Source of the DNA: Ensifer canadensis
Lineage (GTDB): Bacteria > Pseudomonadota > Alphaproteobacteria > Rhizobiales > Rhizobiaceae
Length of the DNA: 64,000 nucleotides
Assembly (NCBI RefSeq): GCF_017488845.2
Contig: NZ_CP083370.1
Coordinates: 1,488,001-1,552,000 of the forward strand
Reading direction: 5' to 3'
A program made the position numbers and the translations under genes. Below, piece by piece: positions 39,507 to 49,081 of the stretch. Under the pieces are notes generated by a model that made no database searches, was not told the DNA's origin, and saw only the letters and a list, made by a program, of their open reading frames with translations. Each line of letters opens with the position of its first letter. Positions within the stretch are counted from its first letter, which is position 1.

Positions 39507-39937
39507 TCCACCGCGATCGCCGGCATCGCGACAAGACCGACGGTTTCGGCAACAAGCAAGGTGTCGACGAATTCCGTCAGGTCAGCCATCCGGTCGTCGC
39601 TGAAGCTGAACCTGTCCAGGATTTCCGTATCGAACCATGTGTCGGAAGGAACGAAGCGGATGGGCCCAACCCGATGGGCGTAAACCGTGTTACCGTCGAC
39701 GTCGAGCTGAACCGTCTTCATCTGGCTCAAATCCCAGGCGTCGACCAGGCCGCGAAAAGCGGAGCGCACTGCTTCCGGATTGCTGACCTTCTGGGTCATG
39801 GCCCCAAGACGGCCGCTACCGACGATACGGAAGCTGAAGGTTGGATGCAGACAGGCCAGCATGGCCTCAAGGTCGTTGGCATCGCGCGCTGCATAGAGCG
39901 AGTGCACGGTTTGCTCGAGCGCGGTGCGATCTGGCAT
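39470..39937 (-). CDS. NTF2-like/SnoaL-type protein
   Basis: A 155-residue protein with the SnoaL/NTF2 cone fold. 'ALEQTVHSLYAARDANDLEA' and 'MLACLHPTFSFRIVGS' at the N-terminus and 'WFDTEILDRFSFSDDRMADL' near the C-terminus are typical. Such domains bind small ligands or act as isomerases or hydrolases; no specific role can be assigned. ATG 39937 gives MPDRTALEQ; the longer frame to 40129 has no family content. Convergent overlap with cbpM (39470-39506). Confidence 0.78.
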   Translation of the reverse strand: MPDRTALEQTVHSLYAARDANDLEAMLACLHPTFSFRIVGSGRLGAMTQKVSNPEAVRSAFRGLVDAWDLSQMKTVQLDVDGNTVYAHRVGPIRFVPSDTWFDTEILDRFSFSDDRMADLTEFVDTLLVAETVGLVAMPAIAVDYSSSTRDSISL

Positions 39938-40369
39938 CAAATTGCTCCCTTGTGAAATCTGGGCACGCCTTTTGTATCCGGGGTGAGTGTGCGCGTATTT
40001 AAGGCATGTCGCAAGTATATGCGAAGGCTGCAGTACAACCTCAGCCTGGCGTTCGTCTTTGCTGGCCTGTGGTGGCAACGCCTGCCGTCGCCCGGGCGAC
40101 TGACCCAAGCGTCGAGGCAAAGAGAGCAATCAGGGTGGTCTTCAACCTGTGCGTTCCCCCGTCGGGGATGCCCGAAGTGTCCGGCCTTCATGCCCGAGGG
40201 ATGGATCGCATGGGCGCATCCCGACATAGACTCTTCGAAAACCGATCCGCACCGCCCTTAGAAGCAATCGTTAGGATTCGACTAAAAGGCGACCGCCAAT
40301 TTTCACCCAGCTTCAAGCGAAACAGCGCAAAAAGGAAAGGATTAATAGCAAGGAAGGCAGGGGAACAAG
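39938..40369. other. Intergenic region without recognisable gene
   Basis: About 430 bp. Short open frames on both strands (for example 39983-40261 plus) have irregular Arg/Trp/Pro-rich products and no plausible start context. I see no hairpin or repeat of note. Confidence 0.4.
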
Positions 40370-40726
40370 GTGGTACAGGTCGTCACGGTATCCGCGACCA
40401 CAGCGGCTTATGCGGCGGAAGCCGTCAAGCCGAAGGCGCGCGTGTCCGGCGATGGCCCGGCCGATGAGGCGATCACCTTGCTTTCGACCCGCCGTTCCAG
40501 CGAGCCGACGATCACCCAGGCATCTATTCCCAAGATGAAGGGCGCCCTGCCCCTGTCGTTGATGCTGATGAGCGCCGATGGCCGCCTGCCGCAGCAGAGC
40601 GAGGCGGAAACGCTACGCCGATATCTCGAATACATGCGCGACGACGGGGACATGCCAGAATGGCGCGAAAACGAAAGCCGGCAGGAAGATCCCGCCGGCC
40701 AAGAGGATGAGAACGGCGCCGCCTGA
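40370..40726 (+). CDS. Hypothetical protein
   Basis: A GTG start at 40370 after AAGGCAGGGG gives 118 residues that I do not recognise. The N-terminal ~55 residues are Ala/Thr/Ser-rich and look flexible. The central part 'PKMKGALPLSLMLMSADGRL' is followed by a likely helix ('EAETLRRYLEYMRDDG'). The C-terminal 30 residues are very acidic and Gln/Glu-rich. There is no signal peptide or membrane segment. It is convergent with the copper-handling operon, 28 bp from its 3' end. Confidence 0.5.
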   Translation: MVQVVTVSATTAAYAAEAVKPKARVSGDGPADEAITLLSTRRSSEPTITQASIPKMKGALPLSLMLMSADGRLPQQSEAETLRRYLEYMRDDGDMPEWRENESRQEDPAGQEDENGAA

Positions 40727-40754
40727 GGCAAAGCCCTTCGTCTCATCAGGTCCT

Positions 40755-41741
40755 TCAGTGGTGCTTGTGCCCGCCGGTTGCCGCAGCGCCGCCGGCCGCC
40801 GTTCCCACGGCAAGCGTGGCATCGACCTTGCCAGCCTTCTCGAAGACCAGCGTAACCGGCACGGTTTCACCCTCGGCAAACGGCTTCGACACCTGCATGA
40901 ACATCAGATGCAGGCCGCCGGACTTGAGCTCGACGGTCTCGCCGGCCGGGATGGCAACGCCGTCATCGAGCTTGCGCATCTTCATCACGTCGTTTTGCAT
41001 CGCCATTTCGTGGATCTCGACGCGACCCGCGACCGGGCTCTCGACTGCGACCAGGCGATCGTCGGCGCTGCCGCCGTTCTTGATCGTCAGGAAGCCGCCG
41101 CCAACCTTGGCGCCCGGCAGCATCGCCTTGGCCGCGCCGCCAAAGATTTCAAGGTCGCCCAGCTTGACCGGGCCGTCCGTGGCCATCTGCCCGCCGTGTC
41201 CGGCATGCTCGTCGCCACCGGCGGCAAGCGTCACCGTCACCGTGGGCGCCGGGCTCTTCAGGTCATGGGCGCTCTGCCCCTCGGCTGCTACCTCGTCCCA
41301 CACCACCTTGCCGTCCGTGCCGCACAGCTGAACCGTCGGGAAGGCAAGCACGGTTTCCTTGTCGAAGCCCGAGATCTTACCTTTGACGACGAAGGTATCG
41401 TAGAACTCTTCGGGCAGATTGCCGCCCTTCCAGCGGATCTCGATTGGGCCGGAAGAGACCTTCTCGCCGTGATTGTCATAGGTCTTCTGGTAGTCGCCCT
41501 TGATGATCTCCAGCTCCCAACCCGGTTTCGGCTGCGGCTTGGCGAAGACGAAGCCTTCCGGCAGCTTCATCTGCACCTCGGTCGTTGCCTTGCCATCGCA
41601 ACCGTGCGGAACCTGCAGCACCGCCTTGAAGCTCTTTTCGGATTGCGCGCTGTCGGTTTCGAACGTCGCATGGGCGTGGGCGACGCCAGCGGTTGAAAGC
41701 GCCAGGCCGAGGGAAAATATAGTCAGTGCGGTCTTGTTCAT
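40755..41741 (-). CDS. YcnI (DUF1775)-PCuAC fusion, periplasmic copper chaperone
   Basis: A 328-residue exported protein joining two copper-binding families. The signal peptide ends 'AGVAHA', leaving a mature N-terminal His ('HATFE'), the copper ligand of YcnI proteins; the DUF1775 domain runs to about residue 170. A His-rich linker ('DEHAGHGG') leads to a PCuAC domain with the H-x-M and H-x-M-x-M ligands ('VEIHEMAMQNDVMKMRKL', 'GGLHLMFM'). The C-terminus is GGHKHH. It probably delivers Cu(I) to cytochrome oxidase. ATG 41741 has AGGAG at a good distance. It forms an operon with the next gene. Confidence 0.88.
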   Translation of the reverse strand: MNKTALTIFSLGLALSTAGVAHAHATFETDSAQSEKSFKAVLQVPHGCDGKATTEVQMKLPEGFVFAKPQPKPGWELEIIKGDYQKTYDNHGEKVSSGPIEIRWKGGNLPEEFYDTFVVKGKISGFDKETVLAFPTVQLCGTDGKVVWDEVAAEGQSAHDLKSPAPTVTVTLAAGGDEHAGHGGQMATDGPVKLGDLEIFGGAAKAMLPGAKVGGGFLTIKNGGSADDRLVAVESPVAGRVEIHEMAMQNDVMKMRKLDDGVAIPAGETVELKSGGLHLMFMQVSKPFAEGETVPVTLVFEKAGKVDATLAVGTAAGGAAATGGHKHH

Positions 41742-41836
41742 GTCGTACACTCCTGACCACGTGCCGGTCAGAGCCCGGTTCTGTCGTGGTCGATGCCGCC
41801 ATCGCGGCGCATTGAAATTGAATGCGTGGGGAAGCG

Positions 41837-42220
41837 TTACGACTGGTGGGGAGGTCCGCGCGGCGGCGGCAGAAGGCGCAGATGCCGGACGGTAATTTCG
41901 TCTTGCGCGCGGTGCAAATCGGCAAGCCAGTTGCCGGTCTCGGCGCGTTCGCTATGTTGCGGCGGCGTCGGCAGCAGGGCAGCCACCGCAAGCCGGCAGG
42001 CCTCGCAGACCGGCGCCATCGATGGCGATTTGCCGTTGTCGATGCCATCCATGCCGAAGCAGATATCGGCGATGGTGCCATCGGGTAGCTGATAGGCTGC
42101 GATCTCTGCAGGCGTCAGGCTTTTTGCCATCGCCGGCTTGTGGGCGAAGGACAGGAAAACAAGCGCGAAAGCGGCGACGATGCGCACAGCGATCCGCAAA
42201 TGTCCCTTACACCTAGTCAT
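41837..42220 (-). CDS. DUF2946-like exported protein, copper-associated
   Basis: A 127-residue protein with an N-terminal signal or anchor ('IAVRIVAAFALVFLSFAHKP', then 'AMAKS'). A Cys pair ('VCEACRLAVAALLP') plus an upstream Cys ('ADICFGMDG') and His residues later suggest a metal-binding DUF2946-type protein. Such genes often lie beside YcnI/PCuAC genes; here it is the first gene, 95 bp before the fusion gene. ATG 42220 is preceded by GGGGACGACA. Function inferred only from composition and neighbour. Confidence 0.65.
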   Translation of the reverse strand: MTRCKGHLRIAVRIVAAFALVFLSFAHKPAMAKSLTPAEIAAYQLPDGTIADICFGMDGIDNGKSPSMAPVCEACRLAVAALLPTPPQHSERAETGNWLADLHRAQDEITVRHLRLLPPPRGPPHQS

Positions 42221-42390
42221 TGTCGTCCCCGGTATCGATCCTGAGTTATCCTCAAGCGGAGGAGAATGCAAAGACAGAATTGACGCACCCCCAGTCCGGC
42301 GATGGGAAGTGCTGCGACAAAAATGTGTTTGACCGCGACACCGCCCCCTTGCCAAGTTCACAGGTTCGCCGTTATTTGGAGGCGATCTTG

Positions 42391-42546
42391 TTGGGAGAAA
42401 CCGGTTCGTTCCGGTGCCGAAGGAGCAACCGCCCCGGAAACTCTCAGGCCAAAGGACCAGCAAGGTGCCGGTAGGACTCTGGAGAGAAGCGTTTTTTTGC
42501 GCTCGCCGAAGGGATAACAATCTCAGGCAAAGGGACAGAGGGGGCT
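42391..42546 (+). ncRNA. Tandem glycine riboswitch (gcvT element)
   Basis: Two glycine aptamers in series. Aptamer 1 has GGGAGA (42393-42398), the CCGAAGGAGCAA core (about 42417-42428) and CTCTCAGGC-AAAGGACC. Aptamer 2 has GGACTCTGGAGAG, the CGCCGAAGGGATAACAATCT core and CAGGCAAAGGGACAGAGGGG. It sits just upstream of gcvT. A CGGCG-TTTGA-CGCCG hairpin (42556-42570) and GGCGCGC/GCGCGCC (42583-42598) before the ribosome site are candidate expression-platform elements. Glycine binding normally turns gcv expression on. Confidence 0.95.
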
Positions 42547-42615
42547 CGAATTTGACGGCGTTTGACGCCGGAAGTGTGAGCCGGCGCGCGTGCGCGCCAG
42601 ACCTGGAGGCCGGAG

Positions 42616-43755
42616 TTGAAAGAGATTTCCCATTTGAAACATACGCCGCTGCATGCGTTGCATCTGTCGCTGGGTGCCCGCATGGTGCCCTTTGCCGGCT
42701 ACGACATGCCGGTCCAGTACCCTGACGGCGTGATGAAGGAGCACCTGCATACGCGCACCGCGGCAGGTCTGTTCGACGTTTCTCACATGGGCCAGGTCAT
42801 CGTTCGGCCAAAGTCCGGCAAGATTGAGGACGCAGCGCTGGCGCTGGAAAAGCTGGTGCCCGTCGATGTGCTCGGCCTTGGTGAAGGCCGGCAGCGCTAT
42901 GCGATCTTCACCAATGCCGAAGGCGGCATTCTCGACGACCTGATGATCGCCAACCGCGGCGACCACCTCTTCCTGGTGGTCAACGCCGCTTGCAAGGATG
43001 CCGATTTCGAGCACCTGAAGAAGGGCCTCGCCGACACCTGTGAAGTCACGATGCTCGACGACCGTGCGTTGATCGCGCTGCAGGGCCCCCACGCAGAAGC
43101 AGTTCTTGGCGAATTGTGGGCCGATGTTTCGGCCATGCGCTTCATGGATGTCGCCGAAGCCGACCTGCACGATGTAGCCTGCATCATCTCCCGGTCCGGC
43201 TATACCGGCGAAGACGGTTTCGAGATTTCCATTCCCTCGGTATCGGCCGCCGACGTCACGCAGCGGTTGCTCGAACACCCTGATGTCAAGCCGATTGGCC
43301 TTGGCGCGCGCGATTCGCTGCGTCTCGAAGCCGGACTTTGTCTCTATGGCAACGATATCGATACTTCGACCACACCGGTCGAGGGCGCGATCGAGTGGGC
43401 GATGCAGAAGGCGCGGCGCGCCGGCGGTGCCCGCGAGGGCGGCTTTCCCGGTGCGGACCGGATTCTTGGCCAGTTCGCAGACGGCGCCAAGCGCCGTCGC
43501 GTCGGCCTGAAGCCAGAGGGCCGCGCGCCCGTGCGCGGTGGTGCCAATCTTTTTGCCGACACCGAGGGCAAGACGCTCGTCGGCAAGGTGACTTCGGGCG
43601 GCTTCGGCCCCACCGTCGATGGCCCGATTGCCATGGGCTATGTCGACGCCACCCATACCGACAACGGCACGACGGTTTATGCGGAGGTGCGCGGCAAATA
43701 TCTGCCGGTCGTCGTCGCCGCCCTGCCCTTTGTCAAACAAACCTACAAACGCTGA
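42616..43755 (+). CDS. gcvT: Glycine cleavage system T protein (aminomethyltransferase)
   Basis: Transfers the methylene group from aminomethyl-lipoyl-GcvH to tetrahydrofolate and releases ammonia. The 379 residues show '[20 protein letters not shown]', '[13 protein letters not shown]' and the folate-site region '[14 protein letters not shown]', plus the GcvT C-terminal domain. It starts at TTG 42616, 6 nt after GGAGG (42605-42609), an unusual start whose strength may be tuned with the riboswitch. It is the first gene of gcvTHP. Confidence 0.95.
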   Translation: MKEISHLKHTPLHALHLSLGARMVPFAGYDMPVQYPDGVMKEHLHTRTAAGLFDVSHMGQVIVRPKSGKIEDAALALEKLVPVDVLGLGEGRQRYAIFTNAEGGILDDLMIANRGDHLFLVVNAACKDADFEHLKKGLADTCEVTMLDDRALIALQGPHAEAVLGELWADVSAMRFMDVAEADLHDVACIISRSGYTGEDGFEISIPSVSAADVTQRLLEHPDVKPIGLGARDSLRLEAGLCLYGNDIDTSTTPVEGAIEWAMQKARRAGGAREGGFPGADRILGQFADGAKRRRVGLKPEGRAPVRGGANLFADTEGKTLVGKVTSGGFGPTVDGPIAMGYVDATHTDNGTTVYAEVRGKYLPVVVAALPFVKQTYKR

Positions 43756-43771
43756 TCAGGAGAGAGCGCAA

Positions 43772-44134
43772 ATGTTGAAGTTCACCGACGAACACGAGTG
43801 GCTGAAGGTCGAAGCTGGCGTAGCAACGGTCGGCATCACCGAACACGCGGCCGGCCAGCTCGGCGACCTCGTTTTTGTGGAACTGCCGGAAACTGGCTCC
43901 ACCTTTGCCAAGGGCGACACGGCGGCAACGGTTGAATCCGTCAAGGCGGCATCCGACGTCTATTGTCCACTTGATGGCGAAATCGTCGAAGTCAACCAGG
44001 CGATCGTCGACGACCCGTCGCTGGTCAACAGCGATCCGCAGGGCGCTGCCTGGTTCTTCAAGCTGAAACTCGCCGATCCGAACGCAGCCGACGCCCTTCT
44101 CGACGAAGCGGCCTACAAGGAGCTCGTCGCCTGA
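43772..44134 (+). CDS. gcvH: Glycine cleavage system H protein
   Basis: Lipoyl carrier of the glycine cleavage system, 120 residues. The lipoylation site is Lys58 in '[20 protein letters not shown]'. AGGAGAG precedes ATG 43772 by 7 nt. The stop overlaps the first base of gcvP (TGATG), so gcvP translation is coupled. It lies 16 bp after gcvT in the same operon. Confidence 0.97.
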   Translation: MLKFTDEHEWLKVEAGVATVGITEHAAGQLGDLVFVELPETGSTFAKGDTAATVESVKAASDVYCPLDGEIVEVNQAIVDDPSLVNSDPQGAAWFFKLKLADPNAADALLDEAAYKELVA

Positions 44135-46998
44135 TGAGCATGCCCAAGGACTTCACCTTTACCGACTACAAGCCGTATGACTTTGCCAACCGGCGTCATA
44201 TCGGCCCGTCGCCGGCGGAAATGGATGAGATGCTGAAGGTCGTCGGTTATCCGTCGCTCGACGCGCTCATCGATGACACCGTGCCGCCGTCGATCCGTCA
44301 GAAGACGCCTTTGGCCTGGGGCGCGCCGATGACCGAGCGTGAAGCGCTCGACAAGATGCGCGAAACGGCCAACCGCAACCAGAAGCTCGTGTCGCTAATC
44401 GGCCAGGGCTATTACGGCACGATCACGCCGCCGGTCATCCAGCGCAACATCCTGGAAAATCCGGCCTGGTACACGGCCTATACGCCCTATCAGCCGGAAA
44501 TCAGCCAGGGTCGTCTCGAGGCGCTGCTCAACTACCAGACGATGGTCTGCGACCTGACCGGCCTCGACGTTGCCAACGCTTCGCTGCTTGACGAAGCGAC
44601 GGCTGCCGCCGAAGCCATGGCGATGGCCGAACGTGTGTCGAAGTCCAAGGCGAAGGCCTTCTTCGTCGACGAGAGCTGCCACCCGCAGACGATTGCTCTG
44701 TTGAAGACCCGTGCCGAGCCGCTCGGCTGGCAGATCGTCATCGGCAATCCGTTCACCGATCTCGATCCGGTCGACGTCTTCGGCGCCATCTTCCAGTATC
44801 CGGGCACCTACGGCCACGTGCATGACTTTACCGGCCTGATCGCCCGCCTGCACCAGGCCGGCGCGATCGCGACGGTCGCGGCCGACCCGCTGGCGCTTGC
44901 CCTCTTGAAGTCGCCCGGCGAAATGGGTGCCGATATCGCCATCGGCTGCACCCAGCGCTTTGGCGTTCCGGTCGGCTACGGTGGTCCGCACGCTGCCTAC
45001 ATGGCCGTCAAGGACGCGCACAAGCGCTCGATGCCCGGCCGTCTCGTCGGCGTCTCGGTCGATGCACGCGGCAACCGCGCCTATCGCCTTTCGCTGCAGA
45101 CCCGCGAACAGCATATCCGCCGCGAAAAGGCGACGTCGAACATCTGCACCGCGCAGGTGCTGCTGGCCGTCATGGCCTCGATGTACGCTGTTTTCCATGG
45201 ACCGAAGGGCATCAAGGCGATCGCTCAGAGCGTTCACCAGAAGACCGTTCGCCTCGCCATGGGCCTCGAAAAGCTTGGCTACACTGTCGAACCGGACGTG
45301 TTTTTCGACACGATCACCGTCGATGTCGGCAAGCTGCAGGGCATCATCCTCAAGACTGCCGTCGCCGAGGAAGTGAACTTGCGTAAGATCGGCGAAACCA
45401 AGATCGGCATCAGCCTCGACGAGCGCTCGCGCCCCGTCACGCTCGAAGCCGTCTGGCGCGCCTTTGGTGGTGACTTCAAGGTAGAAGAGTTCGAGCCGGG
45501 CTATCGCCTGCCGCAGCCGCTGCTGCGCACCAGCGAATACCTGACGCATCCGATCTTCCACATGAACCGCGCCGAAAGCGAAATGACGCGTTACATCCGC
45601 CGTCTTTCGGACCGCGACCTGGCGCTCGACCGGGCGATGATTCCGCTCGGTTCCTGCACGATGAAGCTCAACGCTACGGCGGAAATGCTGCCGATCACCT
45701 GGCCCGAATTCGCCGAAATCCATCCTTTCGTTCCGAAGGATCAGGCGGCCGGCTACCAGCACATGATCGAAGACCTGTCGGATAAGCTCTGCGCCGTCAC
45801 TGGCTATGACGCGATTTCCATGCAGCCGAACTCCGGCGCACAGGGCGAATATGCCGGTCTGTTGACGATCCGCGCATACCACCTGGCACAGGGCAACGAC
45901 CATCGCGACGTCTGCCTGATCCCGACTTCGGCGCACGGCACGAACCCGGCGTCCGCCCAGATGGCCGGCATGAAGGTCGTCGTCATCAAGGTGAGCGACA
46001 ACGGCGACATCGATATGGATGATTTCCGTGCAAAAGCCGAGCAGTACGCGGAAAACCTCTCGTGCTGCATGATCACCTATCCCTCGACGCACGGCGTGTT
46101 CGAAGAGAACGTCCGTGAGGTCTGCGAGATCGTGCACAAGCACGGCGGCCAGGTCTACATGGACGGTGCAAACATGAACGCCATGGTCGGCCTTGCCCGC
46201 CCCGGCGACATCGGCTCCGACGTCAGCCACCTGAACCTGCACAAGACCTTCTGCATCCCGCATGGCGGCGGCGGTCCTGGCATGGGCCCGATCGGCGTCA
46301 AGGCGCATCTGGCACCCTACCTGCCGGGTCACCCGGAAACGGATGGCAATGACGGTGCGGTTTCGGCTGCTCCTTTCGGCTCGGCCTCGATCCTGCCGAT
46401 CTCCTGGAGCTACTGCCTGATGATGGGCGGAGAAGGCCTGACCCAGGCGACGAAGGTGGCGATCCTCAGCGCCAACTACATCGCTGCTCGGCTGAAGGGC
46501 GCCTACGAAGTGCTCTACAAGTCGTCCAAGGGTCGTGTCGCGCATGAGTGCATCATCGACACCCGCCCGCTGGTCGAAAGCGCCGGCGTGACCGTCGACG
46601 ACGTGGCCAAGCGCCTGATCGACTGCGGTTTCCACGCTCCGACCATGAGCTGGCCGGTTGCCGGCACGCTGATGATCGAGCCGACGGAATCGGAGACCAA
46701 GGCTGAGATCGACCGCTTCTGCGAGGCAATGCTGGCAATCCGCGAGGAAGCCCGCGCCATCGAGGAAGGCCGGATGGACAAGGTCAACAACCCGCTGAAG
46801 AACGCTCCGCACACGGTCGAAGACCTGGTCGGCGATTGGGATCGTCCCTACTCGCGCGAACAGGCCTGCTACCCGCCAGGCGCTTTCCGGGTCGACAAGT
46901 ACTGGTCGCCGGTCAACCGGGTCGACAACGTCTTCGGTGACCGAAACCTGGTCTGCACCTGCCCGCCGCTGGAAAGCTACGCGGAAGCAGCGGAATAA
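44134..46998 (+). CDS. gcvP: Glycine dehydrogenase (decarboxylating), P protein
   Basis: PLP enzyme that decarboxylates glycine and loads the aminomethyl group on GcvH. It is the single-chain form, 954 residues. The N-terminal GcvPA-like half begins '[17 protein letters not shown]'. The C-terminal half holds Lys704 in '[20 protein letters not shown]', the PLP Schiff-base lysine and its glycine-rich loop. It is the last gene of the riboswitch-controlled gcvTHP operon, followed by a GC hairpin before the converging response regulator. Confidence 0.97.
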   Translation: MSMPKDFTFTDYKPYDFANRRHIGPSPAEMDEMLKVVGYPSLDALIDDTVPPSIRQKTPLAWGAPMTEREALDKMRETANRNQKLVSLIGQGYYGTITPPVIQRNILENPAWYTAYTPYQPEISQGRLEALLNYQTMVCDLTGLDVANASLLDEATAAAEAMAMAERVSKSKAKAFFVDESCHPQTIALLKTRAEPLGWQIVIGNPFTDLDPVDVFGAIFQYPGTYGHVHDFTGLIARLHQAGAIATVAADPLALALLKSPGEMGADIAIGCTQRFGVPVGYGGPHAAYMAVKDAHKRSMPGRLVGVSVDARGNRAYRLSLQTREQHIRREKATSNICTAQVLLAVMASMYAVFHGPKGIKAIAQSVHQKTVRLAMGLEKLGYTVEPDVFFDTITVDVGKLQGIILKTAVAEEVNLRKIGETKIGISLDERSRPVTLEAVWRAFGGDFKVEEFEPGYRLPQPLLRTSEYLTHPIFHMNRAESEMTRYIRRLSDRDLALDRAMIPLGSCTMKLNATAEMLPITWPEFAEIHPFVPKDQAAGYQHMIEDLSDKLCAVTGYDAISMQPNSGAQGEYAGLLTIRAYHLAQGNDHRDVCLIPTSAHGTNPASAQMAGMKVVVIKVSDNGDIDMDDFRAKAEQYAENLSCCMITYPSTHGVFEENVREVCEIVHKHGGQVYMDGANMNAMVGLARPGDIGSDVSHLNLHKTFCIPHGGGGPGMGPIGVKAHLAPYLPGHPETDGNDGAVSAAPFGSASILPISWSYCLMMGGEGLTQATKVAILSANYIAARLKGAYEVLYKSSKGRVAHECIIDTRPLVESAGVTVDDVAKRLIDCGFHAPTMSWPVAGTLMIEPTESETKAEIDRFCEAMLAIREEARAIEEGRMDKVNNPLKNAPHTVEDLVGDWDRPYSREQACYPPGAFRVDKYWSPVNRVDNVFGDRNLVCTCPPLESYAEAAE

Positions 46999-47010
46999 AC
47001 CGATGACAAG

Positions 47011-47036
47011 CGGGGCGCGCCCGATGGTGCGCCCCG
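47011..47036. terminator. Hairpin between gcvP and response regulator
   Basis: CGGGGCGC (47011-47018) and GCGCCCCG (47029-47036) form an 8-bp GC stem with a 10-nt loop, between the two converging stops. Confidence 0.5.
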
Positions 47037-47044
47037 ATCTTACC

Positions 47045-47473
47045 CTACTGATCAAGCACGACGCCGCGCGGCGGCAGGGTGTTTTCTATCCAGAAGCGGA
47101 CGAAGGCCTCGGCGAATTGCCTGTAGCCCGAAAGCGACGACGGCTTGGCCGCATAGGCGTTTGCACCGGCCTTGTAGGACCGGAAAACGTCGCTCGGATT
47201 GGTGGACGACGTCAGCACGATGACCGGCACCACCGATGTGCCCTCATTGCTGCGAATGCGCTCCAAGAGTTCCATCCCGTCGACACCGGGCATCTTGATA
47301 TCCAGAAGCACATAGTCGAAGTGCTCGTGCCCGAGGCGCGCCACGGCCTCGTCGGCGTGGGTGACATGGACGATGTCGAGCGTGTCGTCGGTCTGTGAAA
47401 GGGCACGCGTGACGAAACGCGCGTCGTGCACGTTGTCCTCCACCACAAGCAATCGCTTCGGTGACTTGGCCAA
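47045..47473 (-). CDS. Single-domain response regulator (Rcp-like)
   Basis: A 142-residue receiver domain without an output domain. The acidic pair Glu12-Asp13 ('VVEDN'), phosphoacceptor Asp58 ('YVLLDIKMPG'), Thr at 'VIVLTSS' and the late Lys ('YAAKPSSL') are in place. The insert 'SYKAGANAYAAKPSSLSGYR' and the C-terminal 'EAFVRFWIENTLPP' resemble Rcp1-type regulators that pair with phytochrome-like kinases. It is 10 bp after the kinase gene, so one operon. The output partner is unknown. Confidence 0.9.
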   Translation of the reverse strand: MAKSPKRLLVVEDNVHDARFVTRALSQTDDTLDIVHVTHADEAVARLGHEHFDYVLLDIKMPGVDGMELLERIRSNEGTSVVPVIVLTSSTNPSDVFRSYKAGANAYAAKPSSLSGYRQFAEAFVRFWIENTLPPRGVVLDQ

Positions 47474-47483
47474 TCTTGTCGCC

Positions 47484-48995
47484 TTACTTGGTCTTCCGCA
47501 TGCGCTTGGGAAGCGTCACCACAAATCGTGCGCCTTCGGTGAAGCTCGTGTCAAGATGGATCGATCCGTTGTGGCTTTCGGCGATCCGCTTGGCAAGCGC
47601 AAGGCCGATGCCCGTGCCGCCATAGGTGCTTTCGTCGTGGTGCAAGCGCTGGAACACTTCGAAGATGCGCGTGGCGAATCGCGGGTCGATGCCGATGCCA
47701 TTGTCCTCGACCGCAAGCTCCACCTGCTGGCCGACGGCGCGGCCGTTGACGCGCACGATAGGCCCGCGATCCGGATGTCGATACTTGATGGCATTGCCAA
47801 CAAGGTTTTGCACCAGCCGGCGCAACAGTTCCGGATCGCCCTGGACCTTCGGCAGCGGACCGATCTCGAAGGCCACATTCGCCTCGCGCGCGTGACCGCC
47901 GAGAACGCCCAGAGTATCGGCGACGATGTCGCCGAGGTCGACATCGGACCATGTGCTGATCTGATAGGCAATCTGCGAATAATCGAGCAGGCTGTCGATC
48001 ACCCGGTTCATCCGCCTTGCGCTGTCGCGCAGATGGCGGGCGCTGGCCGAAACCTCATCCTGATTGCCGGCGGCCAATTCATCCTCGATCATCTCGGAGA
48101 ACATCGAAATGTGCCGCAAGGGTGCCTTCAGGTCATGGGAGACCGTTGCCGTGAACTGATCGAGGGCCTCGTTCTTGTGCTCGAGCTCCTGTCGCTGGCG
48201 CTCGAGCGTCAGTTCCGCGCGCTTCAGTTCGGTCACATCGACGCGCAGGACGACGGTGTTTCCGTCCTTGGTCTTGATATTTTCAACCCTCAGCCAGCGG
48301 TCGCCGGCGTAGCGGTAGATCTTCGCCCTGTTGTCCGGTTGACGAAAGTCCTGCAGCCGATGCGCCACCCAGGCGGGCCAATCCGGGTTACCGGGCAAGG
48401 CTTCGGGATAGTGCCCCTCCTTCTGCGCAAGCAGAAGGATCTCTTCGGCGGTCATGCCAGGGTGAAGCAAGGGGCCGGCTGGGCCGCAGATCGTCACATA
48501 GGCGCGATTGTAGACCAGCAACCTTTCCTCGGCATCGAAGATTGCGAAACCTTCCGGCATAACGTCGAATGCTGCGTCGAGCATGTCGGACGCCCGCTGT
48601 CTCTCAAGCACGGCCTTGGCGAGATCTGAGACGTCGCGGATGATGCCGATCAGGGCCAGTTCCCGTCCGGCGGCATCGATCAGCGGCGTGGTGCGCAGAT
48701 GGCCCGAGAATGTCGAGCCGTCGCGCCGGATATAGCTGTAGGTCGAGGTGCGCGCGATCGTCTCGTCGACCCTTGCCGCGCGATTGCGCAGCCGCCTCAA
48801 GTATTCGTCGTCGTCAGCATAGATAAGGCGCGCCGGTTGGCCGATGAACGCGTCGGCCGCATAGCCGAATTGCGTGAGTGCAGCTGGGTTGGCGGAGCGA
48901 ATGATGCGCTCAGCGTCGAGGATGATCACCGGATCCGGAAAGGTCTCATAGAGCGCATTGAAGACAAGTTCCTCGTCGAACGCCGTCACGCCCAT
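47484..48995 (-). CDS. Soluble PAS-domain sensor histidine kinase
   Basis: A 503-residue kinase without membrane segments. A PAS domain (about 12-122) and a second PAS-like domain (about 138-258; 'DAAFDVMPEGFAIFDAEERL') are followed by a coiled linker, the dimerization helix with His287 ('FTATVSHDLKAPLRHISMFS') and an HATPase domain with the N-box 'LVQNLVGNAIKYRHPD' and G-boxes 'VEDNGIGI' and 'YGGTGIGLALAKRI'. The start is ATG 48995; GTG 48989 would give better spacing from GGGGGAG. The signal could be redox, light or a ligand; no chromophore site is certain. Confidence 0.9.
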   Translation of the reverse strand: MGVTAFDEELVFNALYETFPDPVIILDAERIIRSANPAALTQFGYAADAFIGQPARLIYADDDEYLRRLRNRAARVDETIARTSTYSYIRRDGSTFSGHLRTTPLIDAAGRELALIGIIRDVSDLAKAVLERQRASDMLDAAFDVMPEGFAIFDAEERLLVYNRAYVTICGPAGPLLHPGMTAEEILLLAQKEGHYPEALPGNPDWPAWVAHRLQDFRQPDNRAKIYRYAGDRWLRVENIKTKDGNTVVLRVDVTELKRAELTLERQRQELEHKNEALDQFTATVSHDLKAPLRHISMFSEMIEDELAAGNQDEVSASARHLRDSARRMNRVIDSLLDYSQIAYQISTWSDVDLGDIVADTLGVLGGHAREANVAFEIGPLPKVQGDPELLRRLVQNLVGNAIKYRHPDRGPIVRVNGRAVGQQVELAVEDNGIGIDPRFATRIFEVFQRLHHDESTYGGTGIGLALAKRIAESHNGSIHLDTSFTEGARFVVTLPKRMRKTK

Positions 48996-49026
48996 CTCCC
49001 CCAGTTACGCGACCGCATATCAGCAG

Positions 49027-49054
49027 AAAAAAGGCCCGGCGAAAACCCGGGCCT
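49027..49054 (-). terminator. Intrinsic terminator of the suf operon
   Basis: On the minus strand AGGCCCGG and CCGGGCCT (49032-49039 / 49047-49054) form an 8-bp stem followed by T6 (49032-49027). It lies 28 nt after the sufA stop and separates suf from the kinase gene. Confidence 0.85.
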
Positions 49055-49081
49055 GCCATCTCTCGAAACACAAGGAGCGTA

